From Actinoplanes sp. N902-109 (lineage in GTDB: Bacteria; Actinomycetota; Actinomycetes; Mycobacteriales; Micromonosporaceae): 64,000 nucleotides of DNA. Location: assembly GCF_000389965.1 (NCBI RefSeq), contig NC_021191.1:869501-933500 (forward strand), written 5' to 3'. Made by a program: the position numbers and the translations under genes. The number at the start of each line of letters is the position of its first letter. Within the stretch, counting starts at the first letter, position 1. Under the pieces are notes generated by a model. That model saw nothing but the letters and a program-made list of their open reading frames with translations, did no database searches and was not told the origin of the DNA. This document shows, in pieces, positions 8,732-17,138 of this stretch.

Positions 8732-9564
8732 GAGACGGCGGAGGTCCGGCCGCCGGGCAGCCCGGGTGCCGCGCTGGAGCTCCGGCTGTCGCGCACGCCG
8801 AGCAGCAGCCCGGCCGCCTCGGTGGCCTTCAGCGCGACCAGCCCGGCGGTGAGCACCGGGTGCCGCAGCAGCGCACCCGGCCGGCGGATGAGCGCCGTCC
8901 GGGCGAACTTGGTGTTCGAATCGGCATGCATACTGACATACTGGTCGATCCAGCGGCCGTAGTAGCGCTTCTTCGCGAACGTCGCCCGCAGCTTGATGTG
9001 CCCCTCGTCGTGCCAGATGTAGCTGGCCACCCGTCCGACGGTGGCCACCGCGCGGGTGCGGTCGGCCAGGTCCCAGTCCTCGGCGGCGGTCAGGTTCTCG
9101 TCCCAGCCACCCAGTTCCTCGATCAGCTCGCGCCGGAAAGCGCGCGGCGATTCGACCGCCGGGTCCCCGACGTACAGGCTCTTCTCCAGCTCCCGGCAGT
9201 GCGCCAGGAAGCCGTCGCCGAACGAGCGCTCCGGGATGACCAGCGCGCCCACACCCGGCTCTGCCTCGAATGCCGCCACCAGAGAGGCGGCGAGCGTCGG
9301 TTCCATCACCATGTCCGAGTCGATGAACACGACCACGTCGCCGGTGCTGCACTTGGTGCCGTGGTTGCGCTGCGCACTGCGCTCCGGCCCCCATTGCAGC
9401 ACCTGGTCGGCGAAGCGCTCACCGATCGCGACCGTGGCGTCGGTGGAGCCGTTGTCCACGACCACGATCTCGACCTCGGGATGCGTCTGCGACCGCAAGG
9501 ATCCCAGACAGGCGGCCAGCGTACGGCCGGAGTTGCGGGTCGGCACCACAAAGCTGATCTGCAC
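8728..9564 (-). CDS. GT2 family glycosyltransferase
   Basis: 278 residues from GTG at 9564, preceded by GAGGAGAA at good spacing. GT-A fold: ISFVVPTRNSGRTL, VVVDNGSTDATV and the DxD metal site FIDSDMVM, followed by GGWDENLTAAEDWDL, the acceptor-side acidic cluster typical of inverting GT2 enzymes. The C-terminal ~60 residues are less polar (HPVLTAGLVALKATEAAGLL) and may contact the membrane. It overlaps the next GT4 gene by four bases and follows another GT4 by 11 bp, so it acts in the same polysaccharide pathway. Confidence 0.87.
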   Translation of the reverse strand: MQISFVVPTRNSGRTLAACLGSLRSQTHPEVEIVVVDNGSTDATVAIGERFADQVLQWGPERSAQRNHGTKCSTGDVVVFIDSDMVMEPTLAASLVAAFEAEPGVGALVIPERSFGDGFLAHCRELEKSLYVGDPAVESPRAFRRELIEELGGWDENLTAAEDWDLADRTRAVATVGRVASYIWHDEGHIKLRATFAKKRYYGRWIDQYVSMHADSNTKFARTALIRRPGALLRHPVLTAGLVALKATEAAGLLLGVRDSRSSSAAPGLPGGRTSAVS

Positions 9565-9575
9565 CGGGGTTCTCC

Positions 9576-10661
9576 TCAGGCGGCGACGGGGACACGGGCG
9601 TTGACCAGCACCGCGTCCAGGACAGTGGCGGCGACGTCGTCCCAGGAGCGGGCGCCGCCGTACGGAAGGGGCTCGAAGGTCCGGTGCTGCCAGGCCGGCA
9701 GCAGGTCGGCCAGCCACCGCCCCAGGGCCTGCGGGCTGGGCGGCACCACGACTCCGCCCGCGGCCAGCGTCGAGTCGCGCAACCCGGGCACGTCGTACGC
9801 GATGGTCGGGGTGCCCAGCGCGGCGGCCTCGGTGACCACCAGTCCCCAGCCCTCGCGCACGCTGGTGGAGAGGTGCACGTGGGCGCGGGCCATCAGGTCG
9901 TGCTTGACGCCCTCGCTGACCCGGCCGAAGAACTCGACCCCGGCCGGGCGGGCCGCGCGCAGCCTGCCGAGCAGCGGCCCGCCGCCGATCATCCACAGCC
10001 GCAGGTCGGGCAGCTCCCGGCGGGCGATCTCGACCGCACGCAGCACGTCCCACGGCCGCTTGTAGCTGACCATGCGCCCGCAGAACACCGCGGTCGGGTG
10101 CTCCTCCTTGCCGGTCCGGTGCGGGCTCGCCGGCGGTTCGAAACCTTCCGGTACGACGGTCACGTCGTGCGCGCCGAAGCGGGCCAGCGCGTCGCGCGTC
10201 GACTCGGACACGGCCAGCACCGGCGCCGAGGAGAGCCGGTGCAGCCAGCGCGGTTCCAGCGCGTGCCGGCCCAGATGCGCGACCAGCGGCGGGGCGTTGT
10301 GGTGCCAGATCTCCTCGCAGGTCTGATGCACCAGGGCCACCGTGCGGGCGCCGTCGTCCACCCACTCGTGGGCCAGGAACGGCACGGTGTTGGTCTCGTC
10401 GATGACCACGTCGAAGTTGCCCCGCCCGCAGCGCTCCCACCAGCGGCGCGCCTCCCGGTAGACGGTGAAACGGTTGCCGGCGCGGACCACCCGGTAACCG
10501 TCGACCGTCTCGACGGCGGGCCGCCCGGCCACCGCGGCGGCGAACAGGGTCACCTGGTGGCCGGCGGCGACCCAGCGCCGCAGCACCTGCTCGGTGTAGA
10601 CCTCGGCGCCGCCGGCCGCGGGGTGGGCCAGGTCGCGCCAGTTCAGGACGAGGATGCGCAC
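9576..10661 (-). CDS. GT4 family glycosyltransferase
   Basis: 361 residues from GTG at 10661. The N-terminal half shows LNWRDLAHPAAGGAEVYTEQ, the classic donor-loop opening of GT4 enzymes. The C-terminal half has TAVFCGRMVSYKRPWDVL and the E-x7-E element in REGWGLVVTEAAALGTP. No membrane segment is apparent. It sits between the flippase gene and the GT2 gene with short gaps (15 and 11 bp), so it should be co-transcribed. Predicted retaining transferase using a nucleotide sugar; specificity unknown. Confidence 0.88.
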   Translation of the reverse strand: MRILVLNWRDLAHPAAGGAEVYTEQVLRRWVAAGHQVTLFAAAVAGRPAVETVDGYRVVRAGNRFTVYREARRWWERCGRGNFDVVIDETNTVPFLAHEWVDDGARTVALVHQTCEEIWHHNAPPLVAHLGRHALEPRWLHRLSSAPVLAVSESTRDALARFGAHDVTVVPEGFEPPASPHRTGKEEHPTAVFCGRMVSYKRPWDVLRAVEIARRELPDLRLWMIGGGPLLGRLRAARPAGVEFFGRVSEGVKHDLMARAHVHLSTSVREGWGLVVTEAAALGTPTIAYDVPGLRDSTLAAGGVVVPPSPQALGRWLADLLPAWQHRTFEPLPYGGARSWDDVAATVLDAVLVNARVPVAA

Positions 10662-10676
10662 AGCAACTCCGCAGGA

Positions 10677-11921
10677 TCAGGCCGCGGTCGCGGCGGGGTG
10701 GCGGCGGGCCGGGACCGGGCGCCAGGCCCGCGCCTCCAGCAGCACCATGAGCAGCAGGATCGGGACGAGCGCGGCCACCGAGCACGCGGCGATCTGGGTG
10801 GCCGAGGCGTGGAACATCTCGATGAGCGCCACCTCGAGCACCGCGCCGCCCCACGGCACCGCGATGGTCCAGGAGCGCCGGGCCAGGGCGGCGTTGGTCA
10901 GCACGGTCACCACCGAGGTCAGGGCGGCCACCGTTGCCAGCGTGCGGACCAGGCCGGTGGCGTCGGTGTACCCGTCGCCGTACAGGATGCGCAGCACCAG
11001 GGCCGGCAGCGCGACGATGAGCAGCCCGCCCAGCAGGGCGGGACCGGCGACGGCGGCCGCGCCGGTGAGCAGGACCCGGCCCCGGCCCGGCCGGGACCAC
11101 CCGGCCAGCAGACGCGGGAAGACCGCCGACATGATCCCGGCGGGCAGCGCCAGCACGGTCTTGGCGATCGTCGCCGCCGCCACGTAGGCCCCGGACGAGC
11201 CGTCCCGCAGGTGATGCCGGGCCAGCAGCAGGTCGACGGTGGAGAACAGGAACAGCCCGGTCACCGCGAGCCCGGCGTGCCCCACCGCGCGCAACTGGAG
11301 CGCCGAGCCGCCGCCCTGCGCGGACGACCGCCGCAGCGTGTGCATCGCGATGAGCAGCGACGCCAGCTCGCCGAGCACGGTCGCGGCCAGGGCGCCGGAG
11401 ACCCCGAGCGTGAGCGCCAGCGCCACCCCCAGCACCAGGCGGATCGCCGTGCCCGCGAAGTATGTCGTCGCGACCGCACCGACCTTCCGGTCACCCAGCA
11501 ACAGCCCGCGCGCCGCCGCGGTGACGGCGGCGACGACCAGGTACGGACCCAGCTGCACCGACTCGGCGAGCGACCCCAGATGGAAGTAGTCCCGCAGCAG
11601 CGGCGCACCGGCGAGCACGAGCCCGGCCGGCGGCACCGACCACACGGCGACCGAGCGCAGCGTACGCCGGGCCGCCGGCCACCCCGGCCCCTGGGCGGCG
11701 GCCAGCGCGGACGCGGCGGTCTGCAACGCCCCCAGCGGTACGCCCAGCATCACCATCGCGGACAGCACCGCGCCCAGGGCGCCGTACGCATCCGGGTCGA
11801 GCAGCCGCCCGACCACCGCGTGGAAGGCGAGGTTGCCCGCGGACTGCACGGCCACGGCGACCGCGATGGGCGCGGCACCGGCGGCGAGCAGACCGGCGAG
11901 GCGGCCCGATGGGATGGTCAC
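10677..11921 (-). CDS. MATE/Wzx-like polysaccharide flippase
   Basis: 414 residues from GTG at 11921. About 12 hydrophobic segments separated by short basic loops (for example RLAGLLAAGAAPIAVAVAV, LLLGDRKVGAVATTYFAG, ALPAGIMSAVFPRLLAGW) fit the MOP superfamily of lipid-linked oligosaccharide flippases. It is the first gene of a minus-strand operon with three glycosyltransferases, whose product it probably moves across the membrane. The SD before GTG is weak, so the start could be a few codons away. The divergent neighbour at 12022 shares the 100-bp upstream region. Confidence 0.8.
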   Translation of the reverse strand: MTIPSGRLAGLLAAGAAPIAVAVAVQSAGNLAFHAVVGRLLDPDAYGALGAVLSAMVMLGVPLGALQTAASALAAAQGPGWPAARRTLRSVAVWSVPPAGLVLAGAPLLRDYFHLGSLAESVQLGPYLVVAAVTAAARGLLLGDRKVGAVATTYFAGTAIRLVLGVALALTLGVSGALAATVLGELASLLIAMHTLRRSSAQGGGSALQLRAVGHAGLAVTGLFLFSTVDLLLARHHLRDGSSGAYVAAATIAKTVLALPAGIMSAVFPRLLAGWSRPGRGRVLLTGAAAVAGPALLGGLLIVALPALVLRILYGDGYTDATGLVRTLATVAALTSVVTVLTNAALARRSWTIAVPWGGAVLEVALIEMFHASATQIAACSVAALVPILLLMVLLEARAWRPVPARRHPAATAA

Positions 11922-11976
11922 GGAGCTGCTTATCGGCCGGCGGATCAAGAACTGTTCAATTCCGTCGCAAGCTTCT

Positions 11977-11991
11977 GTCACACACCGTGAC
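11977..11991. promoter_or_regulatory. short inverted repeat between divergent flippase and secreted-protein genes
   Basis: GTCAC-ACACC-GTGAC is a perfect 5-bp inverted repeat with a 5-bp spacer, placed 31 bp before the plus-strand ATG and 56 bp before the minus-strand GTG. It is the only symmetric element in this divergent gap and could serve both genes. Evidence is only the symmetry. Confidence 0.25.
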
Positions 11992-12021
11992 GGGCTGCGG
12001 GAACGCCCGCATGATCGAGAC

Positions 12022-12582
12022 ATGAAGACGAGCTCCGTACGCCGCCCGGTCCGGGTCCTCCTCGTGCTGATCCTGCTCGGGACGGCCGCCGCGGTGTTCG
12101 CGATGCTGCGCAGCCCGGTGACCGCCCAGGCGACGACGACGTCCTCGACCACCACCGGCCTCACCACCACGTGGCACGACGGCAGCAACGAGCTCGAGGT
12201 CACCGCGATCGGCTACCGCAAGCGGTCGATCACCAAGATCCGCATCGGCAGCGACGCCTGGCGCGAGGTCCGCGCCGACGCCAACGGCACCGTGCAGCTG
12301 ACCGTCGAACTGGGGCCGGCCGCCGGTCGCGCGGGCACGTCAGTGCTGGTCAGCGGGCAGGCGGCGAGCAACGGCTCGCGCACGCTGGTGGGCGGGCTAC
12401 CACCGGCGGCCAGCGCGCACGGACCCCGCGACGCGCTGCCCTGGGCGCTCGCCGGAGCCCTGGTGCTGATGGCCCTGATCACCGCTTTCGGCCACCGTCC
12501 GCGCCGGGGCGTGCACCGCCGCGGCGCCCGCCGGGAAACCCCCGAGCTTCGTGCCGAATCCCCGGCATTCGGCCTCGCCTGA
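12022..12582 (+). CDS. small exported protein of unknown family, paralogue of the gene at 17139
   Basis: 186 residues. N-terminal signal/anchor (residues ~10-30: RVLLVLILLGTAAAVFAML), an exported beta-rich domain of ~100 residues (LEVTAIGYRKRSITKIRIGS), then a second membrane helix (LPWALAGALVLMALITAF) and an Arg-rich cytoplasmic tail. I do not recognise the family. The protein at 17139 has the same order: signal, GxxVHLRVGS-like strand, RxLVGxxPPA, Pro-Trp-Ala membrane helix. Both genes lie at the edges of the polysaccharide genes, which suggests an envelope role such as a scaffold for glycan assembly. No catalytic residues are evident. Confidence 0.6.
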   Translation: MKTSSVRRPVRVLLVLILLGTAAAVFAMLRSPVTAQATTTSSTTTGLTTTWHDGSNELEVTAIGYRKRSITKIRIGSDAWREVRADANGTVQLTVELGPAAGRAGTSVLVSGQAASNGSRTLVGGLPPAASAHGPRDALPWALAGALVLMALITAFGHRPRRGVHRRGARRETPELRAESPAFGLA

Positions 12583-12609
12583 GGTCGCCCGCCGCAATAA
12601 TCGGGGGAA

Positions 12610-14010
12610 ATGACCGATTATCGGCAGGCTTCTGCTCATCCCAGCGGCATCGCGGCGGACCGCACCGAGCTGCTGGAGGTGCTGACCGCTGCGCTCGACG
12701 CCACCGGCGACCGCTGGGCCTGGCAGGGCGAGCCCGCCGCGCCGCAGGCCTGGGCCGCCGACTCCGGCGCCAAGGACCTCGACCTCTGGTACGCCGGCCG
12801 GTCCAACCCGCTCGCCGCACTGACCAGCCGCTATGCGTGTGCCAGGGTGGCCGAGGCGCACGACCCGCGGCGGCTGCGGCACATCAGCCTCGCGGTGCTC
12901 ACGGAGACCGGACCGGCCGTCGTCGACCTCACGTACGGCGACCTGTGTGTCGGCCCGGTCCTGCTGGTCCCGGCCACCGAGGCGACCACCGACCCGGGCC
13001 CGCACCGGCTCACCGGCGTGGCCGCAATGGCCGATCTGCTCATCCGACCGGTCCTGCGCGGTCGCATCCCCGGGCTGGAGCGTCTCGAAGCCGCCCGGGC
13101 CGCCTGGACGACAGCCGACCCCGACCATCGTGAGGCCCTCGCCCGCCGGCTCACCCACCAGCTCGGCGCCCGGGTCACCGCCGACCTGCTGGCCCTCGCC
13201 GGGGGCGCGGCCCCGGACCCGCGGCTGCTCGTCCGGGCCCGCCTCCGCCTGGCCGCCCGCAGCCTCGCCCCGGACGTGCTGCCCGCCACGTGGGCCCAGC
13301 GGCGTTCGGTGCTGCCGGCGGCGGGGAGCGCGGGGCCGTTGGGGTTGCGTACGAGGGGAGTGGTCGTCGCCCTGGTCGGGACGGACGGCTCGGGCAAGTC
13401 GACGGTCGCCTCCGCCCTGACCGACCGGTTGACCGGGATCGGATGGGGCACCGGCTCGGCGTATTTCGGCATGGCCCGCGGCAACCTGCCCGGAGTGGCG
13501 CTGGCCCGGCGCATGCTGGGCGTCGGCTCCACCACGCCACCGCGGGCCGCGGCGACCGGGTCGCGCCCGGCACCCGACCATCCCGGGCTGCGCAAGGCGG
13601 CGGCCTGGTTCTATGCGGGCGAGTACGTGTGGCGCTACCTCAGCACTGTTGCCCCGGCGGTGGCCCGCCGCCGGGTCGTGATCGCCGACCGCTGGGTCTA
13701 CGACCTGCGGGAATCGCCGTGGCCCGGTTCGCCCGCGGCCCGGGTGGTGGAACGGCTGGTGCCCGCGCCGGACGTGCTGGTGCTGCCGGATGCCCCGATC
13801 GACCTGATCCACCGGCGCAAACCCGAGCGCAGCCGGGCCGAGCAGGAGGCCCAGCAGCAGCGCTACCGACGGCTGCTCGACGAGCGCCCGGCCCGGCATG
13901 CCGAGCTCACGGTGGACACCTCCGGAGAGCCGGGCCGCTCGTTCGCCGCCCTGGTCGCGGCGGTGCTCCAGGCCGCCCACGCACCCCGCCGCCGGCGCCG
14001 GCCGCGGTGA
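12610..14010 (+). CDS. nucleotidyltransferase-like/thymidylate-kinase-like fusion protein
   Basis: 466 residues. Residues ~15-230 resemble a degenerate nucleotidyltransferase domain (AADSGAKDLDLWYAG with Asp-x-Asp, then a beta strand with VVDLTYGD). Residues ~250-455 are a P-loop kinase of the thymidylate-kinase class: Walker A VALVGTDGSGKSTVA, the DR-x motif IADRWVYDLRE, and a LID-like RRKPERSRAEQE segment. Such fusions occur in surface-polysaccharide loci but their substrate is not established; a sugar or polyprenol kinase is possible. The TGA overlaps the GTG of the next gene, so the two are coupled. Confidence 0.65.
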   Translation: MTDYRQASAHPSGIAADRTELLEVLTAALDATGDRWAWQGEPAAPQAWAADSGAKDLDLWYAGRSNPLAALTSRYACARVAEAHDPRRLRHISLAVLTETGPAVVDLTYGDLCVGPVLLVPATEATTDPGPHRLTGVAAMADLLIRPVLRGRIPGLERLEAARAAWTTADPDHREALARRLTHQLGARVTADLLALAGGAAPDPRLLVRARLRLAARSLAPDVLPATWAQRRSVLPAAGSAGPLGLRTRGVVVALVGTDGSGKSTVASALTDRLTGIGWGTGSAYFGMARGNLPGVALARRMLGVGSTTPPRAAATGSRPAPDHPGLRKAAAWFYAGEYVWRYLSTVAPAVARRRVVIADRWVYDLRESPWPGSPAARVVERLVPAPDVLVLPDAPIDLIHRRKPERSRAEQEAQQQRYRRLLDERPARHAELTVDTSGEPGRSFAALVAAVLQAAHAPRRRRRPR

Positions 14011-16259
14011 CCGGACCGGCCCCGCCACCAGCCCAGCCCAGCAAGCGCAGGCATGCCGCCGCGGCGCCCCGGCACCGGCGCTTGCCGGGCATCGACCTCG
14101 CGGCCGCCCGTCTCACCGCCGAGTCCGCCCTGCTCGGGCTGGTGGCGGGCGCGGCCGTGGTCGGGCCCTGGACCCGGGGCGGCTACCTGCTGCTGCTCGA
14201 CTGGGTCGCCGGGCCGCACCAGGCGCTCACCCCGGGGCTCTACGGCCTCGACCCGGCCGCCCTCGACGCCTTGCCGTACCGGCTGGCCACGCATGCCGTA
14301 CGGACGGTCGTCGGTTCGGGGGTGACGGCCTGGCTGCTCATCCTGCTGTTCTTCCCGGTAGCGGCCGGTGGGGTCTCGGCGCTGGCCGGGGGCGGGCGGT
14401 GGCGGCGGCATCCGGCGGCGTTGTTCGCGTGCTGCAACCCGTTCGTCGTGGAGCGGCTGCAGGCCGGGCATGTGGCTTTCCTGCTGTCTGTCGCGCTGCT
14501 GTGCTGGCTGCTGGCGTCGGCCCTGCGCAGCCGGCGGCGGGACCGGTGGTTCGCCGCCCGTCCGGCCGGGTGGTACGCGCTGGCCATGGCGGTCGGGCCG
14601 CACGCGGCATGGCTGGGCGGCGCCGGGTTGCTGGCGTTCGCCCTGCTGCCCCGGCCGCGCTACCGCGACCTGATCCGGACGATCGTGGTGATCGCGTGCG
14701 CCGGTTGCATCTACGCCTACGCGGTGGTGGTCGTGCTGAGCGCGATCCTCACGGTCAACGTCGGTCCCGGCGACCTGCAGGTGTACTCGTCCCACGCCGG
14801 TCCGCACGGCCTGCTGCCGACTTTGCTCTCCCTGCGAGGATTCTGGCGGGGTGCCGCCGACAGCAGCCCGCAGCTGTCCCTGGGTCTGGTGCCGGGCGCC
14901 GTGATGATCCTGGCCGCGCTGGGCGGGCTGGCCCGGTTGTGCCGCCGCGACCCGGTCGCCGGGCTGCCGCTGGCCGCGCTGGCGCTGACCGGCCTGCTGC
15001 TCGGCGCGGGCATCGAGGGTCCGCTCGCGGGCGCCTACCGCGCCGCCTTCGACTACCTGCCGCTCTTCGCGGCCATGCGCGAGCAACAGAAATGGGTCGC
15101 CCTCACGATGATCGCGTACGCCGTAGGCGTGGGCGTGACAGCCGAGGCGCTGGCCACCTTCTGCCGCTCGGTGCGTGCCCCGGTGCTCCGGACGGCCGGG
15201 GGCGCGGCGCTGCTCGCGCTGGCCGGTGCCTATCTCGGCGCGGCACCGTCGTTGTTCTGGGGGCTGGGCGGCACTGTCCAGGTCAGCCACTACCCGGCCG
15301 CCTGGTACACCGCCGATCGGATCATGGGGCCGGGCACCGAGGCGGTGCTGTTCCTGCCGTGGCACGAGTACCAGCCGTTCGACTTCACCAACGGGCGCAC
15401 CGTGGGCACGCCGGCCGGCGCGTTCTTCCGGCGGCCGGTGCTCAGCAGCGACGCCGTCGAGCTGGGGGTGGTGCGCACGAACTCGTCGTCGCGGCGGATG
15501 GCGTACCTGCAACGGCTGGTCGTCGACGGCGGCTACGGCTCGTTCGGGCGGCTGGTCGCGCCGCTGGGCATCCGGTATGTGGCGCTGGCCCGCGATCGGG
15601 AGGCGGACGCGTACTCCTGGCTGGACTCGCAGCGGGATCTGACTGCTGTGCTCCGTACCGAAGATCTGATCCTCTACCGGGTCGAACCGTCGGGCACGGG
15701 CCGCGTGCAGTCGGCGCGGGCCGGTGACTACCCGTCGACGGTCGCGCTGGCCGGGAGCGGGAGACTGGGGTCCGAAGCGGTGCTCAGCACCGGCGCGGGC
15801 GGTGGCGTGCTGCCCTCGGCCGCGGCGGGCCGGATCCGGCGGACGAGCTCGACGAGCTGGCGCATCGAGGCGGGACCGGCGGGCTGGGTGGTGATCCCGG
15901 AGGAGTTCTCGGCCGGGTGGTCGGCCGGTGGTGCGCCCTCGCGGCCGACGGTGGCCGGCACGGTGGCGTTCCACGTGGGCGACGGTGCGGTGAAGGTGAC
16001 CTACACACCGTGGCGGTGGCTGCGGCTGGGCATCGCCGCCTCGGTGCTGTCGCTGCTGATCCTGCTCGCCGCGGGGTTGCTGGAACACCGCCGCGAGCTG
16101 TTCCACCGCCCCGGCGGATGGGGTCTGCCGCTCAGGCGGCCAGCGCGTCGTCCCAGTCGACCGCCGCGAGCGGGGCCGGACGGGTCGCCTCCAGCTCCGC
16201 CATCAGCCGCGTCACGGCCGGGCGGTAGTGCCCGGTCAGGTGCAGCCGGCCAAAGATGA
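14007..16259 (+). CDS. multi-pass membrane protein, GT-C/YfhO-like
   Basis: 750 residues from GTG at 14007 (GTGA overlap with the kinase gene). About 11-13 hydrophobic segments lie between residues 30 and 450, then a soluble exported part (VLFLPWHEYQPFDFTN) and a final membrane helix (LGIAASVLSLLILLAAGLL) with a basic tail. The order of elements is like that of the large protein at the left edge: membrane half, exported domain, last helix. This suggests a polyprenyl-phosphate-dependent glycosyltransferase or glycan-modifying GT-C enzyme. The last ~40 codons overlap the convergent GT2 gene by 128 bp. Sequence similarity to named families is not strong enough to be specific. Confidence 0.6.
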   Translation: MTGPAPPPAQPSKRRHAAAAPRHRRLPGIDLAAARLTAESALLGLVAGAAVVGPWTRGGYLLLLDWVAGPHQALTPGLYGLDPAALDALPYRLATHAVRTVVGSGVTAWLLILLFFPVAAGGVSALAGGGRWRRHPAALFACCNPFVVERLQAGHVAFLLSVALLCWLLASALRSRRRDRWFAARPAGWYALAMAVGPHAAWLGGAGLLAFALLPRPRYRDLIRTIVVIACAGCIYAYAVVVVLSAILTVNVGPGDLQVYSSHAGPHGLLPTLLSLRGFWRGAADSSPQLSLGLVPGAVMILAALGGLARLCRRDPVAGLPLAALALTGLLLGAGIEGPLAGAYRAAFDYLPLFAAMREQQKWVALTMIAYAVGVGVTAEALATFCRSVRAPVLRTAGGAALLALAGAYLGAAPSLFWGLGGTVQVSHYPAAWYTADRIMGPGTEAVLFLPWHEYQPFDFTNGRTVGTPAGAFFRRPVLSSDAVELGVVRTNSSSRRMAYLQRLVVDGGYGSFGRLVAPLGIRYVALARDREADAYSWLDSQRDLTAVLRTEDLILYRVEPSGTGRVQSARAGDYPSTVALAGSGRLGSEAVLSTGAGGGVLPSAAAGRIRRTSSTSWRIEAGPAGWVVIPEEFSAGWSAGGAPSRPTVAGTVAFHVGDGAVKVTYTPWRWLRLGIAASVLSLLILLAAGLLEHRRELFHRPGGWGLPLRRPARRPSRPPRAGPDGSPPAPPSAASRPGGSARSGAAGQR

Positions 16260-17019
16260 CCAGGGTGTCCCGGACCGTGCGGAGGATCGCCTTGGAGGTC
16301 ACCGTCGAACCGGCCACCCGCTCCTCCAGCCGCACCGGCGCGCCCACGAAATCGCGCACCCCGGCAGCCTTGGCCGCCACGAACAGCTCCAGGTCGAAGG
16401 CGAAGCGGCGCTCACGCAGCCGGGGCAGCAGCAGCGCGAGCACGTCGCGGCGCAGCACCTTGCAACCGGTCTGGGTGTCCCGCATGCCCAGCACGAACAG
16501 CATCGTCACCAGCGTCGAGTAGAACATCGACACGAGCTTGCGGAACGGCGACGAACCGCTGACCGAGGCGGTGTGGCGCTTGTCCGCGTACACGCCCGCG
16601 TGCCGGCCGGTGCGGGCCAGCCGCAGGTACTCCACCAGGTGCACCGGGTCGATGTCGCCGTCGGAGTCGACGAAGCCGATCCACTCCCCGCGCGCCGCCG
16701 CGAAACCCAGGTGCAGCGCCGCGCCCTTGCCCTGGTTGCGCGGGCTGAGCACGACCCGCACCCCGGGCAGCCCGGCGAGGGTGTGCTCCGAGCCGTCGGT
16801 CGAGCCGTCCGAGACCGCGATGACCTCGTACGCCACCCCCTCGGCCCGCAGGCACCCGATCAGTCGCTCGACGGTCGGCCGCAGCGCCGCACCGGGGTTG
16901 TAGAACGGCACCACGACGGTCAGCTCGATCGAGGCGTCGGCCGGGGACCACAGCCGCGAGGCGTCGAACAGGTGCGCCGGGCGGGCCGGGGGAGCGGTGG
17001 TCAGCTGCTGGGCGGTCAT
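16132..17019 (-). CDS. GT2 dolichol-phosphate-type glycosyltransferase
   Basis: 295 residues from ATG at 17019; a longer reading from TTG at 17046 is possible but would run through conserved upstream repeats. GT-A motifs: TVVVPFYNPGAAL, AVSDGSTDGS, NQGKGAALHLGFAAARGE and the metal site FVDSDGDIDP, then MRDTQTGCKVLRRDV, a hallmark of DPM1/DolP-mannosyltransferase-like enzymes. It should load a sugar onto polyprenyl phosphate, which would feed the GT-C-like membrane proteins nearby. A truncated copy with the same upstream region lies at 20435-20869. Confidence 0.85.
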   Translation of the reverse strand: MTAQQLTTAPPARPAHLFDASRLWSPADASIELTVVVPFYNPGAALRPTVERLIGCLRAEGVAYEVIAVSDGSTDGSEHTLAGLPGVRVVLSPRNQGKGAALHLGFAAARGEWIGFVDSDGDIDPVHLVEYLRLARTGRHAGVYADKRHTASVSGSSPFRKLVSMFYSTLVTMLFVLGMRDTQTGCKVLRRDVLALLLPRLRERRFAFDLELFVAAKAAGVRDFVGAPVRLEERVAGSTVTSKAILRTVRDTLVIFGRLHLTGHYRPAVTRLMAELEATRPAPLAAVDWDDALAA

Positions 17020-17096
17020 GCCGGTGAGATCGGCGTGCTCCCTCAACGCAACCTCAGGCGCTCGTCAAGCTCGCGTCTAGGTTGCAGACCGGTTGT
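17020..17096 (-). promoter_or_regulatory. GT2 upstream region with four 11-bp-spaced direct repeats
   Basis: On the plus strand CCTCA (17041), CCTCA (17052), CGTCA (17063) and CGTCT (17074) are spaced by exactly 11 bp, followed by GGTTGC and CCGGTTGT. About 80 bp here align with the region upstream of the truncated GT2 copy at 20869, with the first repeat 22 bp from ATG in both. Direct repeats at 11-bp period are the usual binding layout of OmpR/PhoB-class regulators. Confidence 0.45.
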
Positions 17097-17138
17097 CCGG
17101 CCCAGCGATATGCCGGAAATGCGTGGCACCATGGAACC

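Noticed and set aside
9684..11990. 768-codon plus-strand open frame opposite the glycosyltransferases
   Set aside because: Antisense to convincing GT4, GT2 and flippase genes; His/Gln/Arg-rich with no domain.
13863..16106. 747-codon minus-strand open frame
   Set aside because: Mirror of the GT-C-like gene with Gln/Arg/His-rich content; no motif.
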